From Mariannaea sp. PMI_226 (Eukaryota > Ascomycota > Sordariomycetes > Hypocreales > Nectriaceae): a stretch of DNA of 64,000 nt. Location: positions 682,001 through 746,000 of the forward strand of contig JANFOG010000014.1 in assembly GCA_024336345.1 (NCBI GenBank), read 5' to 3'. Made by a program: the position numbers and the translations under genes. Positions 45,201-56,929 of this stretch are shown here, piece after piece (the stretch's first letter is position 1; the number at the start of each line of letters is the position of its first letter). The notes beneath the pieces were generated by a model, which saw only the letters and a list, made by a program, of their open reading frames with translations, did not search any database and was not told the origin of the DNA.

Positions 45201-47092
45201 TTATGCCCCATCACCCTCTCGCCAACTCCTCTGCTCTAATTCAAGTTCCTTGGAATAATCCCCAAACGGTCGAAATATGTCGTAAAGGATTTTGCGCCAC
45301 CGCCCGTCATACTGCCAACTTTCAAACTGAGCTTTTGTGCAGTCCCAGTACTCTGGATAGAAGCCGCTGTTCTCCCAGTCTACAATACCCACAACCTGCC
45401 AGCCTCTTGTCCGTTCCGGCCTTGCCACCCGATCAACGAGAATGTTCCGCAAGTTCAAGTCTGCATGCGTGAATACCGTCTTATGTCCTCTGCGAGCTGG
45501 ATCATCTGAATATCGTAAGTATTGACTGAAAGCTGTTTCATCTTCGAATGGGCCGACGGGATTTGCGTCATGGATCCTTGGATCTCTGCAGGCCTCGCCC
45601 AAGGAATTGCAGATAATATCCTGGTCATCCCCAACCCTCGGAATTGCCCGCAGCTGAGTTATGGCATCTTGCATCCAAGTAGCAACTTCGCTGCAGTCCC
45701 TGTCTGACAGCATATCCCGGGCATGTGCAAGAGGAAAACCCGGTACACGTGAAGTCAGAAGGTAGCCGTTCTCCCTATCTTGGACATCTTCATCATCCGT
45801 TAGGGCCTGCTCTGTAGTGAAAACAGATATCAGATCTAGGCCGAAAGGAACTGAGATTGATGTGTATTGGCGGATCATGTTGAGTGCATTGAGTCCATTC
45901 CGAAGCTCTCCCGCACTTGTATATTTAAGGTACAGACCAAAAGGAAGGCGTTGGATGGAAAAGGCGCTGCTACGTCCATACAGATACTGCCCAGCCTTTT
46001 GTAAGAGTTTGTAGGCCGCTATTCGGCCTGGTTTCGGAACGATAAGCCATGCCTTCAAGCACATAGTGAGGAAGAGGCTTTGATACCAAAGCGTATAAGT
46101 TCGTCCACGTAGTAACGCACACGATGTAGTGGAAGACGGCTGAGCTTGCTCATCTTTGGTAATCTGCTTCTCAACTTCAAGCCACTGAATACTAGGAGCA
46201 AGGCGGGCATGGGTTCCAATGAATCGAGCGTCAACCTTTGGAATACCTGAGCGGGAATGATCTCCCAAAAGCGGAAAAGAACCCGCAACTTCAATCATTC
46301 CCTCCAGTGTCCCGATCAAGCACGGGCTTATTCTGTACTTCATCGCTGTTAGTAGTCATGACAACACAGTAACTCTGGTGCTCTACTCACTTCGATCGTA
46401 GACGGTTGAAGCCTGTCCAATTTCACTAGCCCCCTTCTGAAGACGGCGGCTGCTGATTTTCGAACAAGCCAATGGCTAAAGCAAGGATACATACGTTCCG
46501 GTCTTTGGGTGTAGCTTAACCACCAGTCGCGGTAACGCGCGCCAAAGAAAGCACACAGCATTTCAGAGATCCGTGACTTGTAAATGGGGGCATTTTAGTT
46601 GATGCCTTCGGCAAACTCATATTAGAATAGAATGAGGCATACCTCACAGTTGAGCCATCGCGACGGAATCGGTAGGACAGGGACGACGACGAGCGGGTCA
46701 CCAAATCCAGACGCTTTTCCGGTGATACAACATCTGGATCCATCTCGTTGGACAATGCGTGCTTGGACTGTATCATCTAGAACCGCCGGTGGTGTTGCAT
46801 ATTTCGTCACTCAATCATTTGTTAATATCTATGGTTTGACAGTAATGAGACATGGATCTCCCTTACCGGATTCCACGATAAAGGTCCAGTCGGAAACCAG
46901 TGCAAGGAGCTCAGCTTTCCGATCAGTGCCAGACCGACAACAACAGAGGACATGGGCAGCAGCCGCCGGTGGATGAAGAGCTTTGGAGATAAAGGACTCA
47001 AGCAATGGACCCGAGGGATGTGGTAGCCCCGGCTGATTCTCAATAAGAGACAGCGCTTCCTGCACAGTGTGGTCAGAAATCGGTTCCATCAT
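45201..47092 (-). CDS. APH/kinase-like phosphotransferase with an N-terminal Cys-containing (HNH-like) segment
   Basis: Four exons (complement), 46867-47092, 46643-46776, 46391-46576 and 45201-46337, join in frame to 560 aa. The start is the first of two consecutive ATGs at 47092. The C-terminal half has the aminoglycoside-phosphotransferase fold: VFTHADLNLRNILVD (catalytic loop H-x-D-x4-N) and VVGIVDWENSGFYPEYWD (metal-binding D). A lid-like YLLTSRVPGFPLAHA lies before them. The expected N-lobe Lys is not obvious. The N-terminal ~200 residues contain VQARIVQRDGSRCCITGKAS, resembling the R-D-x-x-x-C-x-x-T-G opening of fungal HNH-type domains, then a Trp-rich part (RYRDWWLSYTQRPE). The phosphate acceptor is unknown; fungal APH-like proteins are mostly uncharacterised. 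Confidence 0.85.
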
Positions 47093-48031
47093 CAGTCTGT
47101 TCTGGGAAATGGGCTAATAGCAGTGTGTTGCAAACATGTTTGATGCTCGCAGCTCACAGCTAGTAAAAAGGCCCTCTGATACCGCCTGATGTTACCTGAA
47201 ATCAAGGCCTAAGGCATTAACTTAGCCGCCCAACACCTTGCAGCCTGGGCTCATGTCTTTTTTTTTTTCAGATCTCTGATTGGCCTGAGTGATTATTTGA
47301 TTTTACTCGTGTCCCCATGCTTGAAAGAATTCCCAGACTTGGAGTTTTCCTTTGCCAAAATGTACCTGGCTGTCGTAGATAGCTCTACTGATTGAGATCA
47401 ACTACATCCAAGCACGCGGGATCCGCTCACGGCAGCGGTCCTAGCTCGGAGTTGGTAAAGTAATGTATTTACGAGATTGCAACTCAAAAGTTTCAGCAAT
47501 AGTGCGTTGGAAACAATTACCCAAGTTTTTTACCAAGAGTAGAATTAAAGTCTGCCTGATACATACTGGAATATGTACTTGGTATGCCTTCGTCAATCAG
47601 ACTAGGGGGGAAGCCAAAACCTCCCCATCAATGAGTTGGTTATGAAGCGCATATCGTGACGCATATGTTACAAAGGCAAGAAGCTCCGACACGGTGCTAG
47701 AGATTCCAGTGCAGAAAAGTGAAAAGGAACCCGAGAGAGGAATTCAGAGGCATCAAAGTCTGCAAGGGCGCACACCAGATTATCGGCAGCCCTTGTGCTA
47801 CCATCGACGCTACTATTATGGTACCACCGTACTAAACATGAATTTCTCAGTGTTGAGTACTTTGGCAGAGTGATTCACTGCTTGAAAATGCCGTTACGGT
47901 AGCCAATGCAAATGACAACAACAGGGATTTACTTCGCGCTCTCGCTATTGGGTCAATGAAATCGTTTGCCTACTTGCGATACAGCTGATTGGCGGTAGCC
48001 TTCACACCTTCTTCAGCATACCTAGTAAGGA
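47093..48031. other. Intergenic region, nothing recognised
   Basis: About 940 bases. If the dynamin-like gene has an ATG exon it should lie here, but none with a matching donor could be found. Confidence 0.4.
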
Positions 48032-51000
48032 TTGCTATTGTTTGCACTCACTGCCTTCGGTTGCCACTATTTCTTGTCTTTTTTCCCCTTACTATCATCT
48101 TCTCTGAGAATTATTCCTTTTCATTCTGCGAGTTTTGCCATCACTACGGAAGTGCCAGCCCATGCCAAGGCCTTGTATCGTCTTAACGAGAGTCTCCGAG
48201 CCTGCGATGTCCGAGAAACCATCAACCCAACCCAGATCATCGTTATGGTTGACCTGTCGTCTGGGAAGTCGTCAGTTATTGAGGCAATTTGCGATATTTG
48301 CTTGCCAGCAGACGTCAAGTTATACAGTCGTTTCGGGACGGAGGTGGTTTTTCGCCAGGCAGACAAGACTCGCGTTCACATCGGCCTGATATACGCAGAC
48401 GCGCTGCATCAGACGGTCAATATCTTCCGGAGATCGGACTTCTGTGAGGCCGATCTTCCCGAAATCATTTCAGAAGGAATTGAATACATGAGAACCGCCC
48501 AAATCAGGACTCTCTTTTCCAACAATACTCTGCGCGTTGAAATCGACGGGCCCAGCAGGTGCCCGCTCATTCTGGTCGACCTTCCTATCCCCTGCCAATC
48601 CGAGGCAACTGTCCAAACGCCAGGGTGTGGCAAGTTGGACCATATTCTTGTGGACCATTACATGCGACAAAAGAACACCGTCATTTTGATGGTCTTTTCT
48701 GCAAATGACCTGCCTGTTGAGCACATTGCTCTCTCAACTATCAGTAAATTTGATCCTCAGAAGCAGCGAACGATCGGAGTTATTACGAGGTCTGACCGAG
48801 TTGATTCCACAACTGAAGACGAGCAAAGATTGCTCCGACTTATCGAAAACAAAGAGGGCCCGAGCAAGTTGCATCTTGGTTGGCACCTCTTGAGAGAACA
48901 GACAAAGGAGGAAGTTATCGATGACGAGCATGAAGTAGATGAGAATTTTTTCAACACCCCCGCATGGGCGTCCATTTCCAAGAAAGATTGCGGAAATGCA
49001 AGCCTATGCAAGAAGCTGCACCTAGTCCTATATCGTAACATCCTCAAAGATATTCCAGATGTTGTTGAAGGCATTGATAAACAGCTCGAGCAATACCAAG
49101 AGGAGCTACAACAATTTGGAAATGCAAAGTCAGATCAAGAAATAAGATTATTGCTTCTGAACGCAGCCAGTCAGTTCCAACGGCTTGCCCGTGACGGTAT
49201 CCACGGTAGATACGATGACCCTTTTTTCAGAGCCTTGTGGGGTGATCGCTATAAGCTCCGGGCGATACTACGGAATTTGAATCAAGTGTTCGATTATACT
49301 CTTCGCAAAAGGGTGCAAAGCAGCTGATAATCGACGAAGCGGGGGATGCACTAGGAAATGTAAATCTTCCTGATTTTTTAGAGAACTTGGTCAAGGAGTA
49401 TCCTGACGTCTTTCCGAGCCCCGAGACAATAACCAGACTGGAGTTGCGCACTCAACTTCAAAAGCAAGAGGTGGCGAATCAGGGCTATCAGTTCCCGAGA
49501 ACATTGAACATTGAGCTCGCGATTCATTTATTCAGAAAGCAGATTACGCCATGGAAGAGAATCGCTGAATTTCATATGAACTGCGTTACTGCCTCTGCCA
49601 AGACCTTCGTGAACGAATTGTTCAGGCATATCCTTGGGCCACCCAATGCAACGAAGGCACTCGAACACATCCTTTCCAACTGTGTGAACCCCTTCTTTGA
49701 GCAGAAAGAGAAACAACTTCAGAGGAAGCTCGAAGAGCTCCTCCAACCCTATTCTCAAGGATATGCATTCTTCTTGGATGAAGAGTTTCACCGTTCCTTG
49801 TCCCAGATGTCAACGGACCGGCTTGCAAAACAGCTTCATGGAGCCATGGAAAAAAAATATCCCGAGATCGTTGAGGGCGGTTCAGCAAAGAAACTCACTA
49901 CACAAATGATCACGCAGGCAATCTCCTTCGACAAAACGCTACAGGAAAGTGACTCTGGCATTGACAGGGTGATTGAGAGCATGGTAGCTTACTACGAGGT
50001 ACGATGATGAGAACGCAATTTGTTCAAAATGCTGATGTAATGCAGATGTCCCGACGAACATTTACCGACAATGTTATTAACTTAGCCATTGAGAATTGCC
50101 TCATATCCGATATTCCCGATATTCTTACACCAACTCGGGTAGAGCAAATGAGCAAGGAAAGAGTGGAAGAACTGGATGCCGAATTGGACGATGGAAGACC
50201 TAGAAGGACAATTATCCTGGGGAAAATGGACATCTTGCGTCAAGGATTAGTACAATGCCAGCGATATATGCCAAAATCAGAGACAACGAGTGCAGATAGG
50301 TTAGCTGAAACTGGGAATCAGCAGTCAGCCTTGCCGTTATTGACGGCAGGGGTTTCACCAAAGGCGTCTGGTCTGTCAACAGACGCAAAGAAGCGTCCCG
50401 CTACACGTATGTCCTAGAAAATTCGACAGATTGAAAGTCAGCTAACCTGCTTGCCGATTCAGCATTGACTCCAAAAAATGCCTTTACACCTGCACCAAAG
50501 CGGCCAGCTTTAACAACCAACAACACCGAGCCCTCACCTGCTACGGCAGATCATACGCCAAAGTTGCCATTCAAGTCAAATTCCAGTCCGATTCCGTTCA
50601 GTGCTTGTTCGCCAACAATGCCATCTGCAACTCCGCCGCCGAGTGTCCGGCCGGGAACCTCGACTCAGAGTACAGCTGACGGACTCTTTCGACCAGGGCT
50701 CGCAAAGCCGGCTGTATTTGGTGCCAGGTCTTTGGAATCACCTATTACACCTATTGGCAATGCGGAAACCTATAGCCAGAAAAAGACTTGTGTCGTTCCA
50801 CCCGATCGCATTCTTGGCCAAAAACGTGCAACCAGGACTAGCAATTTTGCTACGCAAACACGCAGCTCAAATAAAAGGGCCAGCGGAAACTGGTACGCAC
50901 CATTGAGAAGTCAAAAGTTTGGGGATCTAAGCTGACACTATATTCAAGCGCTCGACAAGATGGCTTAGAAAGCACCCCGACCGCCAACATCTCAGACCAA

Positions 51001-51270
51001 CGCAACTCCTCTGCGATAGATGTTCCTGCTCATCAGGCGCGAGATAATACAGGGAACAATGCTCCTGAAAGAAGATCCCTTGAAGCCCGTCGGCAGGACC
51101 TACCGAGCCCGTTTGGCAATCGGTCTCCTTTAAGGAATAGCATTACTCATCAAGGACGACTGATCAGAGATAATGGGCCCCAAGACAAAGAGTTTGTTCA
51201 CCCGGAACGACAAAGCCAGATTTATGATCCAATTGCGCGGGAACATCGTCGTCAGGGGCCGGGTCATTAG
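48032..51270 (+). pseudogene. Dynamin-like GTPase gene with one frame break and altered P-loop
   Basis: Four coding blocks: ~48032-49998, 50046-50406, 50463-50892 and 50949-51270. The three introns are 47, 56 and 56 nt, with branch-like GCTGAT, GCTAAC and GCTGAC. The GTPase part shows MVDLSSGKSSVIEAI where dynamins have GDQSSGKSS, so the first P-loop Gly is Val. It also has LVDLP (G3, final Gly replaced) and VITRSD (G4 TKxD altered). The stalk follows (LRAILRNLNQVF to LATKLT-type helices), then a GED-like YYE|MSRRTFTDNVINLAIENCL and a disordered Ser/Pro/Thr tail. At the AAAA run 49307-49310 one base is missing for the frame to continue (RK|KGAKQLIIDE). No ATG precedes the P-loop in frame, so the 5' end is missing or in an unseen exon. 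It is either a decaying gene or a divergent protein with an assembly error. Confidence 0.7.
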
Positions 51271-54046
51271 AAACTGCCCAGCTGGGGCCATCAAGATAAT
51301 GAACATTTTCAACACATTTGTGCCGTGGGGGAACACTCAAGTTTATCATCAGAGGAACTTCGACTTAAAGATCTTGGTTCCTGGCCACAATTGTAGTGGA
51401 TACTTTGTTGAGATTTCTTTGTTTCATTTACTGCTTTGCTTTATTGAGTTTTACTTGATGGAACCCTGGAGATGGACAGATGAGGGATACTGATGAAGTT
51501 GCTGTCGCTTCCTCAGTCGTTGATTGATAAATAAGGATTCTTCCGAGTACCTTCAATACCACACTAAGTGCCATTAACTATTAGTCCTCGTGATGTCAGT
51601 GGAAAGATTTCTACTTGGTCGACGGCCCTTGATTTGGGATGGTACACGTTTCACTGGTGAGTAGTTACTCAAGCCTTGGGCGATTATCAAGCCGAACGGC
51701 AAGAAACGAACAAACGGGAAAAGAAATAGGCGCCTAGCCACTACGAGGTATTGGCCCCCAATGAATTAAGATATTCTAGAATCAATACTCTACCCTAGAT
51801 CATCATGACCCTCCTTGGAAGGATTTCTGAGATGATTGTCTCCTTTAGAGAATATCTTCCAACAGGAGACTTCCCATTAGTTCGTCACTGCTTAGGTACA
51901 TAATTATGTCACGCCTTTCTTAACGCTTCTAGCTCTCGATCCAGAGCAACCTGGTAAACAACTTGTTGTGAATATCTGCAAGGAACTACAGATGGTATGT
52001 GGCTTGCAACTTTTTGCGACGGGGTTGTGCGTTAACTTCAAATGTGTCATGATGTGAGATGTGTGCGAGATTATCTGGGAATGAGCCACAGTTCATGACG
52101 AGATTGAGCATCATCATGGGGCCAAAAACAAGCCCATTTAGCGATCAGCTTCTGCAAATGTAGTAAGACCTTTCCGGCGTCGCAATGGGGGAACCATAAT
52201 GATAATTGTGGATGCTGGTAGGTTTGGCTAATATGTCATCTCAGCCACGCCTTGCTCTTGAGGTTGGGCGGCTTTCAATCCGCACAACTGAGGCGCCAAC
52301 TCGCGCTCAGATAGCAAAGTTGGTCGATAATTTCACATTTGATTAGAAATAGAAAACCAAAGTAAAAACTTTTTAACAAGGATCATTTCGTCCGAGAATT
52401 GGAGAGACTAGACTCAAAGACCCTCATCAGCAGGAGTGTTGGTTCGGCATGTAAGCCAAGACCAACCTCCCCCCACCGAGGCCGTAGACCTAGCCTGGCT
52501 GCTTATGAGGTCACGAGATCAAAAGGACGTAATCAGATGGGACTCGGCAGTTCTATCGCAAGTCAGATATACAAGCATCTTGACAGATGACCCTGCGTGC
52601 ATTAGGGCCTTGGCAGTTCTCCTCTCTCCCATTTCTCCCTGTTCGCCGAGCCACGTTGCGATCACTTGGCAAACATCGATTTTATCCACAATTGCCGAGA
52701 AAGCGGGCGGTCTTGCATGGGCGGTGTTTTTTTCGCTACTACGTAATGCATTGCACACAATACCCATGTACATAAGAAGAAGGGGTAAATATATCCATAT
52801 GATAGTCTATGTTGAGCCTAGATCTTGCAGGTGTACATATGCGTACGCGTACGTATGCAACAGGCTTTACCCCCAAACGGTCTCATATGATGTTAATCTT
52901 ATCAATCGATCAATCAAATCAATCAATCTGCATCAAAGGCGTGGCTTTGATCTGATAACGTAGTGTGGATACTCGTCCTGTCCTTTTGTAAACCGCCAGC
53001 GGGGGGGCTTTTCTCCGCTCATGCAATGCTGAAGTTCCAAAGTAAAGAGGCACAAAGGCAAACTAGTGACAGAAATGGCTTGGATAGCGAAAAGTCTATT
53101 GATTTCGCAACTGACTCGGAATGTCCATTGCTCTCCCGTTTGAACGTCCTCGGTCATCGATGACACACAGCCGCTGATCATATTCAATCCTGCACACCGT
53201 CTATGACCTCTTCAACCAATATTTTGTCTACTAGTCTGTAAATCACGCAGAAGTGACTAGTCATTTGGCATTTTACGTGCTGCATACAAGGGCATAAAAT
53301 CCGGTACCTCATGAGCATCCCCGTCTTTGGCCCCAACTTGCAGTGAGGAGTGGTAGCCAGTTCGGTATGTATGCACCGATATATCCCAAGAGTCTGAGTC
53401 GGAGTCGGGGAGGGGCAACAAAGTTGGTCGTGTATGCTTATTAGTAACGTATTAGGCCGATGCCGACTCCGGGACGATCAATTGCCCATGGCCGTCCCCA
53501 TCGAGCGTCCTGCACTTGGCCGAAACAGCTTGAACAATGGTCCTTTGCTCCGTACTGGGGCCGGAATGGTGTAAGATATTGGACCTTTGAATGGATCTGC
53601 AGTGATACAGTAGTTGTAGATTGAACTCGGGTTTAAATTTTTTTTTGGATTCCCTACTAAGCTATGGATGCGTGTATTGATGCTTATCATGTCCCCATAC
53701 GAAGTATTCGTGAGACTCTTCACGCGCACGAGCCTTGCCTCGGCATTGAATGGCCAGCTGCTGTCTCACTCCTCACAGGGAACAACTTCCAAGACTATAC
53801 TGTGCCATTGATCAAAATCTCTCTTTTCCTTTCCATTTCTTAACTACACAATAAACAACAACTCATAGCTAATATTAACTCGTAATTATGATATAACCAG
53901 TAGTCTCAATGATTGTGGAGACTGGAAAACAGTAGTTTTCGGACACTCTGCCCGTAGTTTCTCGTCGTCCTCCCTAGAGAGGTATGAGGATAGGTTTTTT
54001 TGTTTTTGTTTTTGGCTCAATGACTCAGCTTTCACAAGGTAGCTAA
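51271..54046. other. Long gene-poor region
   Basis: About 2.8 kb with no supportable gene, tRNA or repeat array. Open frames at 52399-52963 and 52933-53187 overlap on opposite strands and lack domain character. One ATCTGATAA motif occurs at 52950-52958. Confidence 0.5.
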
Positions 54047-55147
54047 TCACTCGTGGTGGGCGATACCCTGCTGCTGAGCGCGGCGGAACATCTCATCCGC
54101 GTCCTGGTTAGCGGTCTCTCGCTTGCGCTGGACGTAGCCCTTCATTCCGGGCACCTTCTCAAGCGTCCTCAGGATGGGCTCGCGGAAGGGCAGGGCACCG
54201 GTGCGCTCCTCGTGCATGAGGCAGCAAATAGCCCCAACCAAGCCGAGCCAGTAGATGTTGTAAGAGATGACAGAGCCATAGGTGGCAGAATTCTGCCAGC
54301 CGAGAATGGCGTTGAAGACATCCCAACCGTTGTCGGTCTCGGGGTTGCAGCAGTTGACGTGCCACACGCTCTCGCTGATATCATAGGAACCGGGGCCATT
54401 GCCAGCCTCGCTGACATCGCCTCCCACCTTGGAGGCGAAGCTGTGGTACTGAAGGAACCAGACAGCCTTGGAGAACATACCGGCAGCCATGAGATACAGG
54501 ACGCTAGTAGAGGCGACTAGGAAGAGCTGAATGGACATGACGTTTCCTCCGCGGTAGATCAGGAAGCCAATCAAGAGACCAGCCAGGGCACCGCAGACAA
54601 CAGGGAGAGGGAAGGAGGTTGCAGGAAGGCCCAAGGAAACACCACCGACGAAGACAACGGCTTCGAGACCCTCGCGAAGGACAGTGATGAAGGGCAGAAT
54701 GAACATGATATGTGTGCGAGACCAGTTGCCCAGCCAGCCCTTCTTGCCCACGGTGTGCTTCTCAGCGAGAGCCTGCGAGATCTTGATCTTCCACTTGTCC
54801 TGCATCTTGTTGATACGGAGCAGCGCAAGGCCCATGACAGTGATGATGATCGTGGCAATCAAGTAGAAGATACCTTCCCAGAGATCCTCAGACTTGGCCC
54901 AGATATCATTGCCAAGGCCATAGAAGACGCCAATGAAGGCACCTCCGAGAATCAGACAGATGAGAAGACCGGCGAAAGACCCAGCCCAGACCTGCCGTCT
55001 AAGGCGCTTGTAGACGGCCTGGTCTTGATCAGGTCCGCCGAGGGTCTGCTTGAGGAACGACAGGAGGACCGAAACGATAATGACGGCCTCGAGACATTCT
55101 CGAAATACAATAAAGAAGATTTGAACGGCAAACACGTTTTTCGCCAT
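54047..55147 (-). CDS. FTR1: High-affinity iron permease FTR1
   Basis: A single exon of 366 aa. The start is the ATG at 55147 (MAKNVFAVQIF); codons further upstream are open but contain no ATG. Seven-TM iron permease of the oxidase-dependent iron transporter family, with both R-E-x-L-E iron-binding motifs: RECLE at 16-20 and REGLE at 158-162. Length and the acidic extracellular stretch (SKVGGDVSEAGNGPGSYD) fit the family. It moves Fe3+ produced by the FET3 ferroxidase across the plasma membrane. The partner gene lies 1.8 kb away in the opposite direction, so both are driven from one intergenic region. Expression is expected under iron limitation. Confidence 0.96.
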   Translation of the reverse strand: MAKNVFAVQIFFIVFRECLEAVIIVSVLLSFLKQTLGGPDQDQAVYKRLRRQVWAGSFAGLLICLILGGAFIGVFYGLGNDIWAKSEDLWEGIFYLIATIIITVMGLALLRINKMQDKWKIKISQALAEKHTVGKKGWLGNWSRTHIMFILPFITVLREGLEAVVFVGGVSLGLPATSFPLPVVCGALAGLLIGFLIYRGGNVMSIQLFLVASTSVLYLMAAGMFSKAVWFLQYHSFASKVGGDVSEAGNGPGSYDISESVWHVNCCNPETDNGWDVFNAILGWQNSATYGSVISYNIYWLGLVGAICCLMHEERTGALPFREPILRTLEKVPGMKGYVQRKRETANQDADEMFRRAQQQGIAHHE

Positions 55148-55367
55148 TGTAAATTGAGCTGTGCTGGAAAGGCAGCAGACGAGCAGCAGCAGCAAGAGGA
55201 GAGGATGAAGAGGGAACAAGGGAAGAAGAGGGAGGGAAGGGGTGTGGGATTGAGCCGCCTGGTAATAGGGAACTTGGGCCTGAGAGCCTTGTCTTTTTTG
55301 GGAGAGACTGCCCGGTAATAATTATGGTATAACTATTATCTTGGAAAAGAACAGCCTCTTCGCTCAG

Positions 55368-55376
55368 ATCTGATAA
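55368..55376 (+). promoter_or_regulatory. ATCTGATAA GATA-factor (SRE-type) site 1
   Basis: Exact match to the ATCWGATAA consensus reported for iron-regulating GATA repressors (SreA/Sre1 type) of ascomycetes. It lies 221 bases before the FTR1 start. Confidence 0.6.
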
Positions 55377-55604
55377 CGGAGGAATTATTTCGGGAATGGC
55401 TAGGGTGGAGGGGAAAACCGGACGATTAAGGGAAAAAAAAACTAACCAAGACTAATAATCTATGTACGAGAAAATGGAAAATAGACCAGGGTGAAAGAAA
55501 ATCACGCAGCGAAAAGCGGCACTTGATGTGGGCAAAGTTCCTCCATTCAGTTATGTTCAGCTAGTGTTGCAAGGGGTAAAGAAAAATCAAAGTTGGCGTC
55601 AAAG

Positions 55605-55613
55605 TTATCAGAT
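55605..55613 (-). promoter_or_regulatory. ATCTGATAA GATA-factor (SRE-type) site 2
   Basis: Same 9-base motif on the minus strand (TTATCAGAT on plus). It lies 458 bases before the FTR1 start. Confidence 0.6.
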
Positions 55614-55874
55614 GATCAGATTGAGGGCTTCGAGCGAGAAGCTTGAAAAAAAAATATGAGCATAACCCTGTTCCCACGCCAGCGGTAACTGCTTTGAGGC
55701 ACGGCCTGGGCGACGATTGGCTCGTATGCCGTGTAGATGGTGTAGATGTGTGTGCCATGGGTGTGCCATGGGTGGAAGCGTAAAGGCCCTCCCCCCATCT
55801 GGTGGTGCCGTTCTATCCGTCCAGGTGAGCGGCATTGGTCGGCAAGCTGCATCCGAACGCATTCTCCACTTAGA

Positions 55875-55883
55875 TTATCAGAT
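55875..55883 (-). promoter_or_regulatory. ATCTGATAA GATA-factor (SRE-type) site 3
   Basis: Same 9-base motif on the minus strand, followed directly by a second GATA core (GATAGAT). It lies between the two divergent iron genes. Confidence 0.6.
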
Positions 55884-56929
55884 AGATATGCCTCCGGACG
55901 GAGTTGCGGCCCAGCACTGTGGATAGCTAACGGGTATGGCATTAGCTGAGTGGCTGGAAGGGGAGGGGAGGGGGGGAGGGAGAGAGGTGGGCTTGCAGCT
56001 AGTCTGTAGCTCCTCGTAAGTTGACTTCTTTTTCGTGTGTCCTTGGGTTTGCTCAGCACATCTCCACAGCGCCCGATCCTCTCAGCCCACAATCTCTCTT
56101 CGGATGGATCATCGGAGGGGGCACCATTGAACAGGGGTTGATGAATGGATAGGAACTGGTTTGAACAAAAAAGGTGAAAATGACCTTTTGGGTCGGGCAG
56201 AGGCGGGAGGAGGACCCGTGATGTGAGGGAATAACACGCCGATGTTTTTTTTTTTTGCTGCCCACTAACTATTGGAACACCAAGAAGTAAATTCAGGAAC
56301 CCAAAGGAACGGGAGACGGGAGACGGGAACAGGATCAGGAAAGGGAAGAAGCAAAAAGACGAAGAAAAAAAAGAAGACTATACGAAATTGGTGGATAGTG
56401 ACCAAGCATGGACCGGAAATCAAGCTTCGGATTTGTGGTTCCCGTCGCATTTTTTTTCATCTCTCGGCGCCATCACTTCAGCCCCGTGTGTACAGTAGCG
56501 TGTGGATATCATATCTGCAAGAAGGTGTGTGGGCTAATAATTGATCATGACATGTGTTGGAGCTACTCCTGCAACGCTTTTCCCTCTCACCACTTGGGTA
56601 TAGTTACTCCAGACGTTGTATCCGTATGTTGGGGTCAGTCACTCCGTCCCTAGGGAATTAAAAGTACCTCCGTCGTTCTGTTCCGCGGCTGGTTTCGCCT
56701 TGGAGCCGTTTTTTGTTATTTGCTTGCATTTCTTCCCATCCTTTTCTTCTTTTTCCTTATCCCCCCCCCCCTTCCCCTCAATCCCCTCCCCCCATCCAGC
56801 CAGCTTGACTCTCAGGCAGTCAGTCAATTGGCCAAGTTACTCCATCTACATCTTCCCAGTATTAGTGGAAGAAGAAGAAAAAAGACAAGCAGAAAAGAAA
56901 AAAGGGAGGAGAAGAGGAAGAAGAAGAAG

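Larger units (their letters stand above)
55148..56929. promoter_or_regulatory. Shared FTR1/FET3 divergent promoter region
   Basis: A 1.78-kb intergenic region between the two divergently transcribed iron-uptake genes. It contains three exact ATCTGATAA motifs (listed separately) and long pyrimidine tracts before FET3 (including a run of Cs at ~56761-56772). An A/G-rich leader runs directly up to the FET3 ATG. No internal gene was recognised. Confidence 0.7.

Noticed and set aside
46440..46494. A GTATGT inside the APH-like gene that could be a donor
   Set aside because: Reading through keeps the frame open and the sequence protein-like (RPERMYPCFSHWLVRK), so no intron is needed.
49999..50045. 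Apparent second frame break in the dynamin-like gene
   Set aside because: The 47 bases have GT...AG ends and a branch-like GCTGAT, and removing them joins YYE to the expected GED sequence in frame. It is an intron.
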